From the NCBI RefSeq assembly GCF_001441535.1, contig NZ_LMAU01000004.1, forward strand, positions 1 through 64,000: a DNA stretch of 64,000 bases. Reading direction: 5' to 3'. Each line of letters starts with the position of its first letter. Position 1 is the stretch's first letter. The notes beneath the pieces were generated by a model. It did no database searches. It saw nothing but the letters and a program-made list of their open reading frames with translations, and was not told the DNA's origin. This document shows, piece by piece, positions 54,372 through 64,000 of this stretch. This DNA is from Tsuneonella troitsensis. GTDB lineage: Bacteria; Pseudomonadota; Alphaproteobacteria; Sphingomonadales; Sphingomonadaceae. Made by a program: the position numbers and the translations under genes.

Positions 54372-54408
54372 GCGCTTTCAGTAACCGCCGCAATGCACGA
54401 AACGCAAC

Positions 54409-55782
54409 TCAATCGTCGGTATTTCCATCCGCAAGCTCGACGTACCGAGGGGCTGCCTCGACCAGCGGAACCTCTTCGATCTCGCGTTTGCCGATTTCGA
54501 TGCCCTTGTCCTTGAGCCGGCGCCCGGCCGACAGCACGTTGCGTTCGAAGCTGCCGACGAACTTGTTGTAGTTGTTCACCGCGGTCTCGAGCCCGCCGCC
54601 GACCCGCTTCATATGCTCGGCGGCGACCGCCAGCCGATCGTAAAGCTCGGCGCCCGCGCGGCCGATTTCGACCGCTTCGCGGGCGATGGTGTCCTGCCGC
54701 CAGACCTGCGCCACCGTTCGCGCGATCGCTACCAGGTTGGTAGGTGTCGCCAGCAAGACCTTGTTGCGAAACGCGAAGTCCCACAATTCGGGATCGTGTT
54801 CGAGCGCAGCGGCGACGAAATGTTCGCCGGGCACGAACATCACGACATAGTCCGGCGCTTCCTCGAACTGGCTCTGGTAGCTTTTGGCGCCGAGCGTCTG
54901 CACGTGCCCGCGCATCGACTTGGCATGCAGGTCGAGGTGGCGGCGCCGCTCGTCCTCGTCCTCGCATTCGAAGGCGGCCTGGTAGGCGTTGAGCGAAACC
55001 TTGGCGTCGATGACCAGCTTCTTCTGCCCGGGCACGTTGACGATCGCATCGGGGCGAAGGCGACCGTCCTCGGTCTCCATCGAATGCTCGAGCGTGAAGT
55101 CGGTGTGCTCGGCAAGGCCGCACTGCTCCAGCACGTTTTGCAGCGCGCGCTCGCCCCAACGGCCCCGCGCCTTGGGTGCGTTGGTCAGCGAATTGCCGAG
55201 GCGCGCGGCCTCGCGCCGGACCTCCTCCTGGCCCGCTTTCATCGATTCGATCAGCCCCGTGAGCTGCCCGAATGAATCGACCCGCTTGGCCTCAAGCGCG
55301 GCAACCTGCTCTTCGTAGGCCTTGAGCTTCGCGCCCACCGGGTCGAGCAAGGCCCTGATCTTTTCTTCGGACGCCTTTTCCGAGTGGCCCATTCGCGCAG
55401 CCGCTGCCTCGAGCAGTTTTTCCTGAGCTGCACCAAGCACTTTCGCCCCGGTGTTCTCGAATTCTTTGAGCAAGTTGGTGCGGCTTTCCTCGAGCAGTCG
55501 CTTCTGTTCGGCAAACCCTGCGGCCTGCGCCTTGAGGCCCGACAATTCCTCGCGCGCGGCATCGAGCGATGCGGCAAGCGCGTCCGCACGCGCCGCGCGC
55601 TCGCTCATCGTCGCAAGCTCGGGAGCCATACGCGACAGCTTCTCGGACAGGTCCCTCGCCTCTACCTCACGCTCGGCATGACGCGCCTTCCAGTCGGCGA
55701 CGGGGCGCGAGCCGAAGAACCATCCGGCCAGCGCTCCGAGTGCGAGCGCGACGAAGATCAGAACGATTGCAGTAGTTTCCAT
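54409..55782 (-). CDS. rmuC: DNA recombination protein RmuC
   Basis: Protein of 457 residues: N-terminal membrane helix (about 5-22), a long coiled coil (about 30-190) and a PD-(D/E)xK-like domain starting near GRWGERALQNVLEQCGLAEHTDF with PDAIVNVPGQKKLVIDAKVSLNAY as the nuclease core. It limits inversions at short repeats in E. coli. Same strand as the lipoprotein gene downstream, 37 bp apart. Confidence 0.94.
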   Translation of the reverse strand: METTAIVLIFVALALGALAGWFFGSRPVADWKARHAEREVEARDLSEKLSRMAPELATMSERAARADALAASLDAAREELSGLKAQAAGFAEQKRLLEESRTNLLKEFENTGAKVLGAAQEKLLEAAAARMGHSEKASEEKIRALLDPVGAKLKAYEEQVAALEAKRVDSFGQLTGLIESMKAGQEEVRREAARLGNSLTNAPKARGRWGERALQNVLEQCGLAEHTDFTLEHSMETEDGRLRPDAIVNVPGQKKLVIDAKVSLNAYQAAFECEDEDERRRHLDLHAKSMRGHVQTLGAKSYQSQFEEAPDYVVMFVPGEHFVAAALEHDPELWDFAFRNKVLLATPTNLVAIARTVAQVWRQDTIAREAVEIGRAGAELYDRLAVAAEHMKRVGGGLETAVNNYNKFVGSFERNVLSAGRRLKDKGIEIGKREIEEVPLVEAAPRYVELADGNTDD

Positions 55783-55875
55783 CCCGGGAACATAGGCGGA
55801 ACGACCGCGACGCGAAAGAGGGCTGTGGAACTATCCACCGCGCTCAACCGTCAGGTCTTCGGAAGGAGACATTCC

Positions 55876-56280
55876 ATGTCGATCAAGGAAATGATCCGCG
55901 AGCATCCAAGCGTGGGTGCCGACTACAACGAAACCCTGGCTGAGGCGGTGAAGCACGCGATGTACTGCGCGGCGATCTGCAACTCGTGCGCCGACGCCTG
56001 CAGCGCAGAGGACATGGACATGCGGCGCTGCATCCGCCTGTGCAGCGACTGCGCGGACGTGTGCACGATGGCCTATCGCGTCGCCAGCCGCCGCACCGAC
56101 GAGAATCGCCAGCTCATCCGCTCGGTTCTGGCGGTCTGCGTCGAAGCTTGCGAGACGTGCGCGGCCGAATGCGCCAGGCACGATCACGCGCACTGCCAGC
56201 GCTGCGCGCAGATGTGCCGCGAATGTGCCGAAGACTGTCGCCGGGCGCTGGTAGCCCTCAACGACGAGGTTCACGCATAA
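55876..56280 (+). CDS. Cys-rich four-helix copper-binding protein (DUF326/Csp-like)
   Basis: Protein of 134 residues with 16 or so cysteines in helical spacing: CAAICNSCADACSAED, RRCIRLCSDCADVC, CVEACETCAAEC and CQRCAQMCRECAEDC, plus His residues (RHDHAHCQ). This is the four-helix bundle copper-storage (Csp3-like) pattern, and the lack of a signal peptide implies cytosolic Cu(I) storage. Strong SD AAGGAGA. It interrupts an otherwise reverse-strand group (rmuC, def, recR). Confidence 0.9.
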   Translation: MSIKEMIREHPSVGADYNETLAEAVKHAMYCAAICNSCADACSAEDMDMRRCIRLCSDCADVCTMAYRVASRRTDENRQLIRSVLAVCVEACETCAAECARHDHAHCQRCAQMCRECAEDCRRALVALNDEVHA

Positions 56281-56287
56281 GTCGATT

Positions 56288-56314
56288 GCGGCACCACGAT
56301 GAGCGCGGTGCCGC
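56288..56314. terminator. Weak hairpin between convergent csp and def
   Basis: GCGGCACC (56288-56295) pairs with GGTGCCGC (56307-56314). Only a short T-containing tail follows, so termination may be partial; it could serve both directions. Confidence 0.45.
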
Positions 56315-56322
56315 TATTCGTC

Positions 56323-56886
56323 TCAGGCAGCGCGGAGCTTCTGCAGCTTCTTGAGCGCCATCTGCCGCTTCAGGCGGCTGAGGTGGTCGATGAACAGGAT
56401 GCCCTCGAGGTGGTCCATCTCGTGCTGGATGCAGGTGGCGGCCAGCCCCTCTATCACTTCCTCGTGCGCCTTGCCTTCGAGGTCCTGCCAGCGCACCCGG
56501 CACGTCGCGGGACGATCGACATCGGCGTAGATGTCGGGGACCGAGAGGCAGCCCTCCTGGTAAGTCGCCAGGTCGTCAGCCGGATCGAGAATCTCGGGGT
56601 TCACGAACACCCGCGGTTCCTTTTTGGTCGGCTGGTGATGGTGATGATGGCCGTCGTGGTTGCACGGTTCGGGCTCGGCATCCGGGTCTTCGGGCTGGAG
56701 GTCGATCACCAGCAGGCGCTTGGGAACGCCGACCTGAATGGCGGCGAGGCCGATGCCGTTCGCGGCGTACATGGTTTCGAACATGTCTTCGACGAGCGTC
56801 TTCAGTTCGTCGTCGAACTCGGTGACCGGTTCGGACACGACCTTGAGCCGGGGATCCGGCACTTCCAGGATTTCACGGATAGCCAT
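56323..56886 (-). CDS. def: Peptide deformylase with Cys/His-rich insertion
   Basis: Removes the formyl group from nascent proteins. Of 187 residues, motif 1 GIGLAAIQ is at 44-51, motif 2 EGCLSVP at 111-117 (metal Cys113) and motif 3 QHEMDHL at 154-160 (metal His155 and His159). An insertion at about 64-90 contains Cys75, His77 and His80-84 in a row, between strands where most enzymes have a short turn. ATG 56886 was chosen over a TTG at 56895. Confidence 0.94.
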   Translation of the reverse strand: MAIREILEVPDPRLKVVSEPVTEFDDELKTLVEDMFETMYAANGIGLAAIQVGVPKRLLVIDLQPEDPDAEPEPCNHDGHHHHHQPTKKEPRVFVNPEILDPADDLATYQEGCLSVPDIYADVDRPATCRVRWQDLEGKAHEEVIEGLAATCIQHEMDHLEGILFIDHLSRLKRQMALKKLQKLRAA

Positions 56887-56931
56887 GACGGCCAAATAGG
56901 CACACTGCCGCTGAACGGCAAGTGAGCGCTG

Positions 56932-57528
56932 CTAACCCACCGGGCGGCGCGCACGCAGGGCCTGCGCCAGCGTGCCTTCGTCGAGGTAATCCAGCTCCCC
57001 GCCGACCGGCAGGCCGTGCGCGAGTTGGGTGAGACGCACCGACAGTCCCTCGAGCCGTTCGGCGATGTAGTGCGCGGTCGTCTGCCCTTCGAGCGTGGCG
57101 TTCATGGCGAGGACGACCTCGTCGATCCCGCCCTTGGTCACCCGGTCGATCAGGCTGCCGATGGTCAGGTCTTCCGGCCGGACGCCGTCCAGCGCGCTCA
57201 GCCGCCCGCCAAGCACATGGTAGCGGCCGGTGAACAGCCTGGCGCGGTCGAGCGCCCAGAGATCGGCGACTTCCTCGACCACGCAAAGCGATCGCTGATC
57301 GCGGCGCGGATCGGTGCACACGCCGCACGGATCGGTGGTGTCCACGTTGCCGCAGGTGGCGCATTCGACAAGTTTGTCCTGCACCTCGGCAAGCGCGGCG
57401 ACGAGCTGGCGGAGCGAGGTTTCGCGCCGCTTGACCAGCCACAGCACCGCGCGCCGCGCGCTGCGCGGCCCAAGCCCCGGCAGGCGCGCGAGCGCGGATG
57501 CCAGGTTCTCGATCTCTTGCGATGCCAT
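56932..57528 (-). CDS. recR: Recombination mediator RecR
   Basis: Protein of 198 residues. [24 protein letters not shown] is the helix-hairpin-helix (about 9-32). The zinc finger [16 protein letters not shown] is near 56, and a Toprim domain follows ([35 protein letters not shown]). It acts with RecFO at gaps. ATG 57528 fits the usual length; the longer frame runs into the fmt promoter. Confidence 0.95.
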   Translation of the reverse strand: MASQEIENLASALARLPGLGPRSARRAVLWLVKRRETSLRQLVAALAEVQDKLVECATCGNVDTTDPCGVCTDPRRDQRSLCVVEEVADLWALDRARLFTGRYHVLGGRLSALDGVRPEDLTIGSLIDRVTKGGIDEVVLAMNATLEGQTTAHYIAERLEGLSVRLTQLAHGLPVGGELDYLDEGTLAQALRARRPVG

Positions 57529-57581
57529 GGGGGCGGAGATAGGGGCTGCCCTCCCTCCGCGAAAGGTCAGGCCCACCGCTT

Positions 57582-58499
57582 ATGCGCATCGTCTTCATGG
57601 GAACGCCGGCCTTCGCCGTCCCGACGCTCGCCGCGCTGCACGAGGCGGGGCACGAGATCGTCGCAGTCTATACCCAGCCCCCGCGCCCGGCGGGCCGCGG
57701 CAAGCAGTTGCAGCCCAGCGCCGTCCAGGTGGAAGCGGACATCCGCCACCTGCCGGTTCGATGCCCGCCATCCTTGCGGTCGCCTGAAGCGCAGGCCGAA
57801 CTCGCCGCGTTCGAGCCCGATATCGCGATCGTCGCCGCCTACGGCCTGATCCTGCCGCAAGCCGTACTGGATATCCCGAAGCAGGGCTGCCTCAACGTGC
57901 ATGCCAGCCTGCTCCCCAAATGGCGCGGCGCGGCACCGATCCAGCGCGCGATCATGGCGGGCGACCCAGTCACCGGGATCACGATCATGCGGATGGAGGC
58001 CGGGCTCGACACCGGTCCCATGCTCGCCACCGCACGCACGCCGATCGACGACAAGACCGCCGGCGAACTGACCGAGGAACTCGCCGAAATCGGCGCGCAG
58101 TTGATGGTCGGCACGCTGATCGACCTGCCGATGCTCCACGCGATCGAGCAGGACGATGCCGAGGCAAGCTACGCCCCGAAGATCGACAAGGCGGAAGCAC
58201 GCATCGACTGGTCGGGCGATGCCGAGGCGATCGAGCGCAAGATGCGCGGCCTCGCCCCCTTCCCGGGCGCGTGGTTCGATCTCGACGGCGAGCGGATCAA
58301 GGTGCTGAAGGCGCAGGTCGTCGCGCGCGAGGGGAAGCCGGGTACGACCCTGGACGATGATCTCACCATCGCCTGCGGTTACGCCGCGCTGCGGCCGTTT
58401 CGGATCCAGCGCGCGGGCAAGCCGGCGATGGACGTCGACGCGTTCCTGCGCGGCAAGCCGATCCCGGCAGGCACCATGATCGCACAGACGGACGCATGA
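57582..58499 (+). CDS. fmt: Methionyl-tRNA formyltransferase
   Basis: Formylates initiator Met-tRNA using 10-formyl-THF. The 305-residue protein shows [20 protein letters not shown] at the start, the catalytic [21 protein letters not shown] near 103 and [13 protein letters not shown] near 143. Divergent from recR-def, so both enzymes of the formyl cycle are here but on opposite strands. The stop overlaps truA (ATGA). Confidence 0.96.
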   Translation: MRIVFMGTPAFAVPTLAALHEAGHEIVAVYTQPPRPAGRGKQLQPSAVQVEADIRHLPVRCPPSLRSPEAQAELAAFEPDIAIVAAYGLILPQAVLDIPKQGCLNVHASLLPKWRGAAPIQRAIMAGDPVTGITIMRMEAGLDTGPMLATARTPIDDKTAGELTEELAEIGAQLMVGTLIDLPMLHAIEQDDAEASYAPKIDKAEARIDWSGDAEAIERKMRGLAPFPGAWFDLDGERIKVLKAQVVAREGKPGTTLDDDLTIACGYAALRPFRIQRAGKPAMDVDAFLRGKPIPAGTMIAQTDA

Positions 58500-59245
58500 C
58501 TCGCTTTGCCCTTACTCTGGAATTCGACGGGACGCCGTTCTTCGGCCTCCAGCGCCAGGCGACGGGCCCCAGCGTGCAGCAGGCGGTGGAGGAGGCGGCA
58601 CAGGCTGTCACCGGCGAGCAGGCCACGCTTCACGCAGCGGGACGGACCGACACAGGGGTCCACGCCTTGGCGATGCGCGCGCATATCGACATCGAAAAGC
58701 CGATCGAGCCGTTCCGCCTGATGGAGGCGCTCAACGCGCACCTGCGGCCCGATCCGATCGCAGTGATCGCGTGCGAGTCGGTGGCCGACGACTGGCACGC
58801 GCGCTTTTCGTGCATCGGCCGGGCGTACGAATACCGCATCTGCAACCGCCGCGCGCCGCTGACGCTGGAACGGGGCCGGGCCTGGCAACTCGCGCCGCCG
58901 CTCGATGCCGAGGCGATGCACCGGGCGGCACAGTCGCTCGTGGGCCTGCACGATTTCACGACCTTTCGTTCGGTCCAGTGCCAGTCGCCCAGCCCGGTGA
59001 AGACGCTCGACCGTCTGGACGTCCGGCGCGAAGGCGATCACGTGATCGTCGAAGCGGCCGCGCGCAGCTTCCTCCATCACCAGGTCCGCAGCATGGTCGG
59101 CTGCCTCGCGCTCGTCGGCATGGGCCGCTGGCATGAGGAGCAGGTGGCCGAAGCGCTCGCCGCGCGCGACCGACAGGCGCTGGGCCTCAATGCGCCGCCG
59201 CAGGGCCTCTATTTCGTCCGTGCGACGTATCCGGACGCTGACTAG
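58496..59245 (+). CDS. truA: tRNA pseudouridine(38-40) synthase
   Basis: Protein of 249 residues. [21 protein letters not shown] opens it, the catalytic Asp is in [14 protein letters not shown] near 51, and [21 protein letters not shown] lies in the last quarter. Modifies U38-U40 of the anticodon arm. ATGA overlap with fmt. Confidence 0.95.
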   Translation: MTRFALTLEFDGTPFFGLQRQATGPSVQQAVEEAAQAVTGEQATLHAAGRTDTGVHALAMRAHIDIEKPIEPFRLMEALNAHLRPDPIAVIACESVADDWHARFSCIGRAYEYRICNRRAPLTLERGRAWQLAPPLDAEAMHRAAQSLVGLHDFTTFRSVQCQSPSPVKTLDRLDVRREGDHVIVEAAARSFLHHQVRSMVGCLALVGMGRWHEEQVAEALAARDRQALGLNAPPQGLYFVRATYPDAD

Positions 59246-59318
59246 CCGGCCTCGGCCCTAGCCATTCGCCGCGCGCGCCGCTAGCGACAGTTGCAATACG
59301 AAACTGGGAGACACGATC

Positions 59319-60431
59319 ATGGCCACCACCGGCAAGCAGCTTTTCACCACACTTACCGCCGACGGAACCCTGACTCTGGAAGTGGTCGAGACCACGTTTC
59401 GCGAGCCCACGGGCAACCAGGTGCTGGTCAAGATGGAAGCCGCGCCGATCAACCCGAGCGACCTGGCGATCCTGACGAGCGCGGCCGATTTCGAGAATGC
59501 CGAATACTCCGCGGGCAAGGTCGTGGCCAAGATGCCCGAACCGTTCAACACCGGGCAAAAGGCACGCCACGGCCAGCGCCTGCCCGCGGGTAACGAAGGC
59601 GCGGGCACCGTCGTCGCCACCGGCGACTCGGACATGGCGAAGGCGCTGATGGGACAGCGGGTCGCCTGCGTTCCGGGCATGGCGTTTTCGCAATACGCCA
59701 TCGCCGACGCCGCGATGTGCCTGCCGCTGGGCGATCACACCGCCGAAGCGGGCGCATCGAGCTTCGTCAATCCGATGACCGCGCTCGGCTTTGTCGAGAA
59801 CGCCAAGATCGACGGCCAGAAGGCGATTCTCCACACCGTTGGCGCGTCGAACCTCGGCCTGATGCTCGATCGCATCTGCCGCGAGGACGGGATGCCGCTG
59901 GTCAACATCGTGCGCAAGGACGAGCAGGTCGCCCAGCTCAAGGCCCAGGGCGCCGAATGGGTGGTCAATTCGTCGGACGGCGATTTCATGGCGAACCTGC
60001 GGCACGCGATCGACGCGACCGACGCCTTCTACGGCTTCGACCCGGTCGGCGGCGGAACCATGGTGGACACCTGCTTCAAGGCGATGGAACAGGTCGCCGT
60101 GTCGAAGATGAAAGAATACTCGCGCTACGGTTCGACGCAGCCGAAGCGGATGTTCATCTACGGCCGCCTCGACATGAGTCCGACCACGCTGACGCCCTCG
60201 TACGGCTTCGGCTGGACGCTGTCGGGCTGGCTGCTGACGCCGTTCCTGCAGATGGCGGGGATGGAAACGACCATGCGGATGCGCAAGCGCGTGCTTGACA
60301 ACCTGACGACCACCTTCGCAAGCCACTACAAGAGCAAGGTCGATCTCGACGGCATGCTGATGAAGGACGCGATCCTCGATTACCGTCGGATGAAGACCGG
60401 CGAAAAGTACCTCGTTACGCCCTGGGGTTGA
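59319..60431 (+). CDS. MDR-family (zinc-binding dehydrogenase-like) oxidoreductase
   Basis: Protein of 370 residues. The N-terminal GroES-like part has APINPSDLAIL, GNEGAGTVVATG and FSQYAIADAAMCLPLG. The Rossmann part (KAILHTVGASNLGLMLDRI near 168) lacks the usual zinc-binding Cys set, resembling quinone oxidoreductase or enoyl reductase types. Substrate unknown. SD GGGAG lies 8 nt upstream of ATG 59319. Confidence 0.85.
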   Translation: MATTGKQLFTTLTADGTLTLEVVETTFREPTGNQVLVKMEAAPINPSDLAILTSAADFENAEYSAGKVVAKMPEPFNTGQKARHGQRLPAGNEGAGTVVATGDSDMAKALMGQRVACVPGMAFSQYAIADAAMCLPLGDHTAEAGASSFVNPMTALGFVENAKIDGQKAILHTVGASNLGLMLDRICREDGMPLVNIVRKDEQVAQLKAQGAEWVVNSSDGDFMANLRHAIDATDAFYGFDPVGGGTMVDTCFKAMEQVAVSKMKEYSRYGSTQPKRMFIYGRLDMSPTTLTPSYGFGWTLSGWLLTPFLQMAGMETTMRMRKRVLDNLTTTFASHYKSKVDLDGMLMKDAILDYRRMKTGEKYLVTPWG

Positions 60432-60443
60432 GGAGGGGCGCGG

Positions 60444-61421
60444 TTAGCGCCGGTCGAATTCGGCCTGCATGCGGACGGGGTCGGCGATCCCGTTCGCGAG
60501 CAGCACCTGCAACAGGATGCGCGCCTTGGCCGGCCCCAACCCGCGGGCGGCGACGAAGCCCAGCGCGTCGTCGTCGACCTCCAGGTTGCGATCGACCGAA
60601 CCCTGATCGACCCTGCTCGACCGGACGACCGGCACGCCTGCCTTCGCCAGCGCGTCCAGCACCGGCGTAGGCGCGTTGCCCTGACCCAGGCCGGCAAGCA
60701 CCAAGCCCTGCGCTCCGCCCGATAGCGCGCACTGGACCGCGTCGGGTTCCATCCCGGCATAGGCCGTCAGGATCGACACTCTGGGCAGTCCATCCGGCCA
60801 GGCGAAGCGGGCACCCCTCCCCGTCCGGTCCGGTGGACCGAACCAGTCGAGCGATGTCGGGGTGACGTTCGCGATCGGACCGCGCGGAAACCCGCGAAAC
60901 GCCTCGGCCCCGCCAGTCGCTGCCTTGCGAACGTCGATCGCGGCGAAAACCTGATCGCTCATTACCACCAGGACGCCGCGTCCGGCGGCCAGTTCGTCGC
61001 CCGCTACACGCACCGCATTGGACAGGTTGCGCATCCCGTCGCTGCCGACCGCGTCTGCCGGACGCATCGCGCCGACCAGAACCACCGGCTTTCCTGCCTG
61101 TAGCGTCAAATCGAGCAGAAAAGCGGTTTCCTCTGCAGTATCGGTACCGTGAGTAACGATGATTCCGTCGGTATCATCATCCAAAAGAGCGTCGAATATC
61201 GACATATGCAGCGCGTTCCAGTGGGCCCAGCCGATGTCCTGCGAACCGATCGCGGCGATGTCCCGCCCGTCGAATCGCGCGTCGAGACCAAGCGCCTGTG
61301 CCGCCGAGAGCAGTTCGGCCACGCCGATCTGGCCGGGCCGGTATCCCCGTTCGATCGCCGAACCCGCGCTGCCCGCAATGGTACCGCCGGTGGCGAGGAT
61401 GCGAATACGGGGGGAAGTCAT
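60444..61421 (-). CDS. Asparaginase family protein
   Basis: Protein of 325 residues. ILATGGTIAGSAGSA (8-22) carries the first catalytic Thr and VTHGTDTAEETAFLLDL near 90 the second Thr-Asp pair; ALSGGAQGLVLAGLGQGNAP follows. There is no signal peptide, so a cytoplasmic asparagine (or glutamine) amidohydrolase is expected. Convergent with the oxidoreductase, 12 bp apart. Confidence 0.92.
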   Translation of the reverse strand: MTSPRIRILATGGTIAGSAGSAIERGYRPGQIGVAELLSAAQALGLDARFDGRDIAAIGSQDIGWAHWNALHMSIFDALLDDDTDGIIVTHGTDTAEETAFLLDLTLQAGKPVVLVGAMRPADAVGSDGMRNLSNAVRVAGDELAAGRGVLVVMSDQVFAAIDVRKAATGGAEAFRGFPRGPIANVTPTSLDWFGPPDRTGRGARFAWPDGLPRVSILTAYAGMEPDAVQCALSGGAQGLVLAGLGQGNAPTPVLDALAKAGVPVVRSSRVDQGSVDRNLEVDDDALGFVAARGLGPAKARILLQVLLANGIADPVRMQAEFDRR

Positions 61422-61494
61422 CGACGGCGCCCTAGCCCCGATTGACCCGGCGCGAAACCCGGCTAGAAGCGCGCGCTGCGTGGTCCCGCAATGC

Positions 61495-61570
61495 GGGCGC
61501 TTAGCTCAGTTGGTAGAGCATCTCGTTTACACCGAGAGGGTCGGCGGTTCGAGCCCGTCAGCGCCCACCA
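61495..61570 (+). tRNA. tRNA-Val (anticodon TAC)
   Basis: A 76-nt cloverleaf. The acceptor stem GGGCGCT (61495) pairs with AGCGCCC (61560-61566), followed by discriminator A and an encoded CCA. The D arm is GCTC-AGTTGGTAGA-GC, the anticodon stem TCTCG/CGAGA with loop TTTACAC gives anticodon TAC for valine codon GTA, and the T arm contains GGTTCGAGC. All stems are complete. Confidence 0.95.
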
Positions 61571-61651
61571 CACAATTCTCCGGCGATCCGCATACGTAAT
61601 CGTTGCGACAGCGGGCTAGCCCTGCTCGCCGGGAAGCGGCAGAGTTCGCGC

Positions 61652-62851
61652 ATGGCCGTTTCCACCGTAGCCATTCTCACCGCCGGCGGTCTCGCGCCGT
61701 GTCTTTCGTCTGCGGTCGGCGGGCTGATCGAGCGATATACCGCCGTTGCTCCCGACGTAAGGATCATCGCCTATCGCAACGGCTATGCCGGGCTGCTGCT
61801 GGGTGATTGGGTCGAGGCGACCGACAAGGTGCGCGCTGCGGCTTCGCGCCTCCATGCGTTCGGGGGAAGCCCGATCGGGAACAGCCGGGTCAAGCTGACC
61901 AATGTCGCCGATTGCGTCGCGCGCGGGCTGGTCGCGCCGGGACAGGATCCGCTGAACGTGGCTGCCGAACAGCTCAGCCGCGACAATGTCGACGTGCTGC
62001 ACACGATCGGCGGGGACGATACCAACGGCGCCGCGGCCGAACTGGCTGCATACTTGGCCCGCAATGGCTACGACCTCACCGTTGTCGGACTTCCCAAAAC
62101 CATCGACAACGACGTGATCCCGATCCGCCAGTCGCTCGGTGCGTGGACCGCCGCCGAACAGGGCGCCATCTATGCCCGAAACGTGATCGCCGAACACACC
62201 TCGAACCCGCGGATGCTGACCGTGCACGAAGTAATGGGACGCAACTGCGGCTGGCTGACCGCCGCCACGGCGCATGCCCACCACGAATGGGTCAAGAGCG
62301 CGCCCTTCGCCGAATGGATGGAAAACGCCGCGGCCCGCTGGGACGTCCACGGCGTGTTCGTGCCCGAGCGACCTTTCGACATCGCCGCCGAGGCAAGCCG
62401 CCTGCGCGCCGTCATGAACGAGCATGGCAGCGTCAACCTGTTCGTTTCCGAGGGAGCCGGGGTGGCGGAAATCGTCGCGGCACTCGAAGCGACGCGCGAG
62501 GCGGTTCCGCGCGACCCCTTCGGCCACGTACAGCTCGACAAGATCAATCCGGGCCAGTGGTTCGGTGGCCGCTTCGCCGAAGCGCTGGGCGCGGAAAAGG
62601 TGCTGGTACAGAAGAGCGGCTATTTCTCGCGCTCGGCGCCCGCGAACGGTGCCGATCTCGCGTTGATCAAGTCATGCGTCGAGCGCGCCGTGGACGCCGC
62701 GCTGACCGGCGAATCGGGCGTCGTCGGCCAGGATGAGGATCGCGGCGACGAATTGCGGGTGATCGAGTTCGAGCGGATCAGGGGCGGCAAGACTTTCGAT
62801 GTCGATACGCCGTGGTTCGCGCAATTGCTGCGCGAGATCGGTCAGGCCTGA
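61652..62851 (+). CDS. pfp: Diphosphate-dependent phosphofructokinase-like
   Basis: Protein of 399 residues. AILTAGGLAPCLSSAV opens it, TIGGDDTNGAAAEL near 115 has GGDD (the second Asp blocks ATP and is typical of PPi enzymes, where ATP forms have GGDGS), and PKTIDNDVIP near 146 is the fructose 6-phosphate site; VHEVMGRNCGWL follows. Reversible use of PPi would suit both glycolysis and, with pckA, gluconeogenesis. Confidence 0.92.
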   Translation: MAVSTVAILTAGGLAPCLSSAVGGLIERYTAVAPDVRIIAYRNGYAGLLLGDWVEATDKVRAAASRLHAFGGSPIGNSRVKLTNVADCVARGLVAPGQDPLNVAAEQLSRDNVDVLHTIGGDDTNGAAAELAAYLARNGYDLTVVGLPKTIDNDVIPIRQSLGAWTAAEQGAIYARNVIAEHTSNPRMLTVHEVMGRNCGWLTAATAHAHHEWVKSAPFAEWMENAAARWDVHGVFVPERPFDIAAEASRLRAVMNEHGSVNLFVSEGAGVAEIVAALEATREAVPRDPFGHVQLDKINPGQWFGGRFAEALGAEKVLVQKSGYFSRSAPANGADLALIKSCVERAVDAALTGESGVVGQDEDRGDELRVIEFERIRGGKTFDVDTPWFAQLLREIGQA

Positions 62852-62868
62852 GACTTCCTCGGCTTGGA

Positions 62869-63463
62869 CTAGCCGCCGATAGCTTCGTCGACGAGCGCCT
62901 TGGCTTCTGCACTCTGCCAGTCGTATCCGCCCACCACGCGCGCCACTTCGACCCCGCTGGCATCGTAGAGTACGGTCGTCGGCAGGACGCCGTCGCCGCC
63001 GAGCGCGGTGCTCAGCGCGTTTTCCCGATCGAGCCACGGTTCGAGGCGGGCGAAATTCGCCTTTTCGAAGAACGGAACGACCTTTTCGGCGCCAGAAAGG
63101 TCCTGGCTCGCAACGACCACGCGCAACTTGTCGCCATAGTCGGCCGCCAGCCCGTCGAGCAGCGGCATTTCCTCCACGCACGGCGCGCACCAGGTCGCCC
63201 AGAGGTTCAGCAGCACCGGCTTGCCCGAAAGCGCCGCGGTGTTGAGCTGCTTGTCGTCGGGATCGACGAGCGCCACCGCGGGCATCAGTTCCCCGGCGCG
63301 GCTGCGGTCGATTTCGCCGGTCAGGGTGCCTTGGGCCGTCTGTTCTCCCGCCTGTTCTTGCGGGTCGGCAGGCTCTTCCCTACTGCACCCGGCAACCAGG
63401 CAAGCCGAAAGAACCAGCGTGAACGACAGTCGCAAGGACAGTGACGGCAAGGGGGCAAACTCC

Positions 63464-63465
<2 letters not shown>
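62869..63465 (-). CDS. TlpA-like thioredoxin lipoprotein
   Basis: Protein of 198 residues. The lipoprotein signal [20 protein letters not shown] ends in LVAGCSREE (lipid Cys near 27). A thioredoxin fold follows with the redox pair in [20 protein letters not shown] and a cis-Pro in VLPTTVLYD. It is probably a periplasmic thiol reductant, for example for cytochrome c or copper-site assembly. Its ATG overlaps the argH ATG head to head (CATG 63463-63466). Confidence 0.9.

Positions 63466-64000
<535 letters not shown>

Noticed and set aside
61495-61651. Integration (att) site at the tRNA-Val gene
   Set aside because: No integrase gene and no repeat of the tRNA 3' end were seen nearby.

Overview
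The window is about 65% GC, gene-dense and chromosomal. Protein sequences and gene order suggest an alphaproteobacterium of the Sphingomonadales, most likely the Erythrobacter/Altererythrobacter group. Supporting signs are a CcrM-type GANTC methyltransferase, the pyrE-pdxJ-acpS-lepB run, a pckA/chvI-chvG-hprK-rapZ-EIIA-HPr block, short overlapping start/stop junctions and a 41-residue aa3-type oxidase subunit IV-like protein. This is inference from recognised families; no database search was possible. I see no insertion sequence, prophage, CRISPR array or rRNA. One tRNA gene (Val, anticodon TAC) is present.

Layout. 0-5 kb: a lower-GC exported VOC protein, an epoxide-hydrolase-like enzyme and the cytochrome c oxidase genes ctaD and ctaC. 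5-12 kb: pyrE, pdxJ, acpS, lepB, an AI-2E-type permease, a DUF3089 protein and ruvX, then the reverse-strand ribB hybrid. 12-16 kb: an NAD(P)-binding protein, dgt, a secreted subtilisin and an Asp/Glu-racemase-like protein. 16-19 kb: a three-gene coupled operon of a beta-helix protein, a diheme cytochrome and an alpha/beta hydrolase. 19.7-20.5 kb: an SDR gene broken by an amber codon. 20.5-24 kb: a five-gene transhydrogenase operon with two accessory small genes. 24-30 kb: an NtrC-like regulator, an SDR, a hemerythrin, folP, ccrM and a sulfotransferase. 30-35.6 kb: rnhB, a PQQ-type sugar dehydrogenase, GNAT, DUF1285, NUDIX, cca and a secreted repeat protein. 35.7-44.7 kb: parC, a DJ-1 protein, DUF885, ferredoxin, two cysteine desulfurases, an alpha/beta hydrolase and a TonB protein. 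44.7-53.7 kb: small stress-type proteins, pckA, chvI-chvG, hprK, rapZ, EIIA, HPr and a TrmH methylase. 53.7-64 kb: a lipoprotein, rmuC, a Cys-rich copper-binding protein, def, recR, fmt, truA, an oxidoreductase, asparaginase, tRNA-Val, PPi-type phosphofructokinase, a TlpA lipoprotein and the 5' part of argH.

Strongest points for follow-up. (1) A riboflavin enzyme that carries its own N-terminal XRE-type helix-turn-helix and sits 13 bp behind a perfect 18-bp dyad plus a degenerate second copy, which suggests an enzyme-repressor hybrid acting on its own gene. (2) The ccrM upstream region, with seven GANTC sites in 173 bp and an exact DnaA box between the first two. (3) The coupled beta-helix/diheme cytochrome/hydrolase operon. 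(4) A PH-like protein encoded inside the transhydrogenase operon. (5) A peptide deformylase with a Cys/His-rich insertion.

No gene-free stretch exceeds about 260 bp. The longest (29226-29485) is the ccrM upstream region described as a feature.
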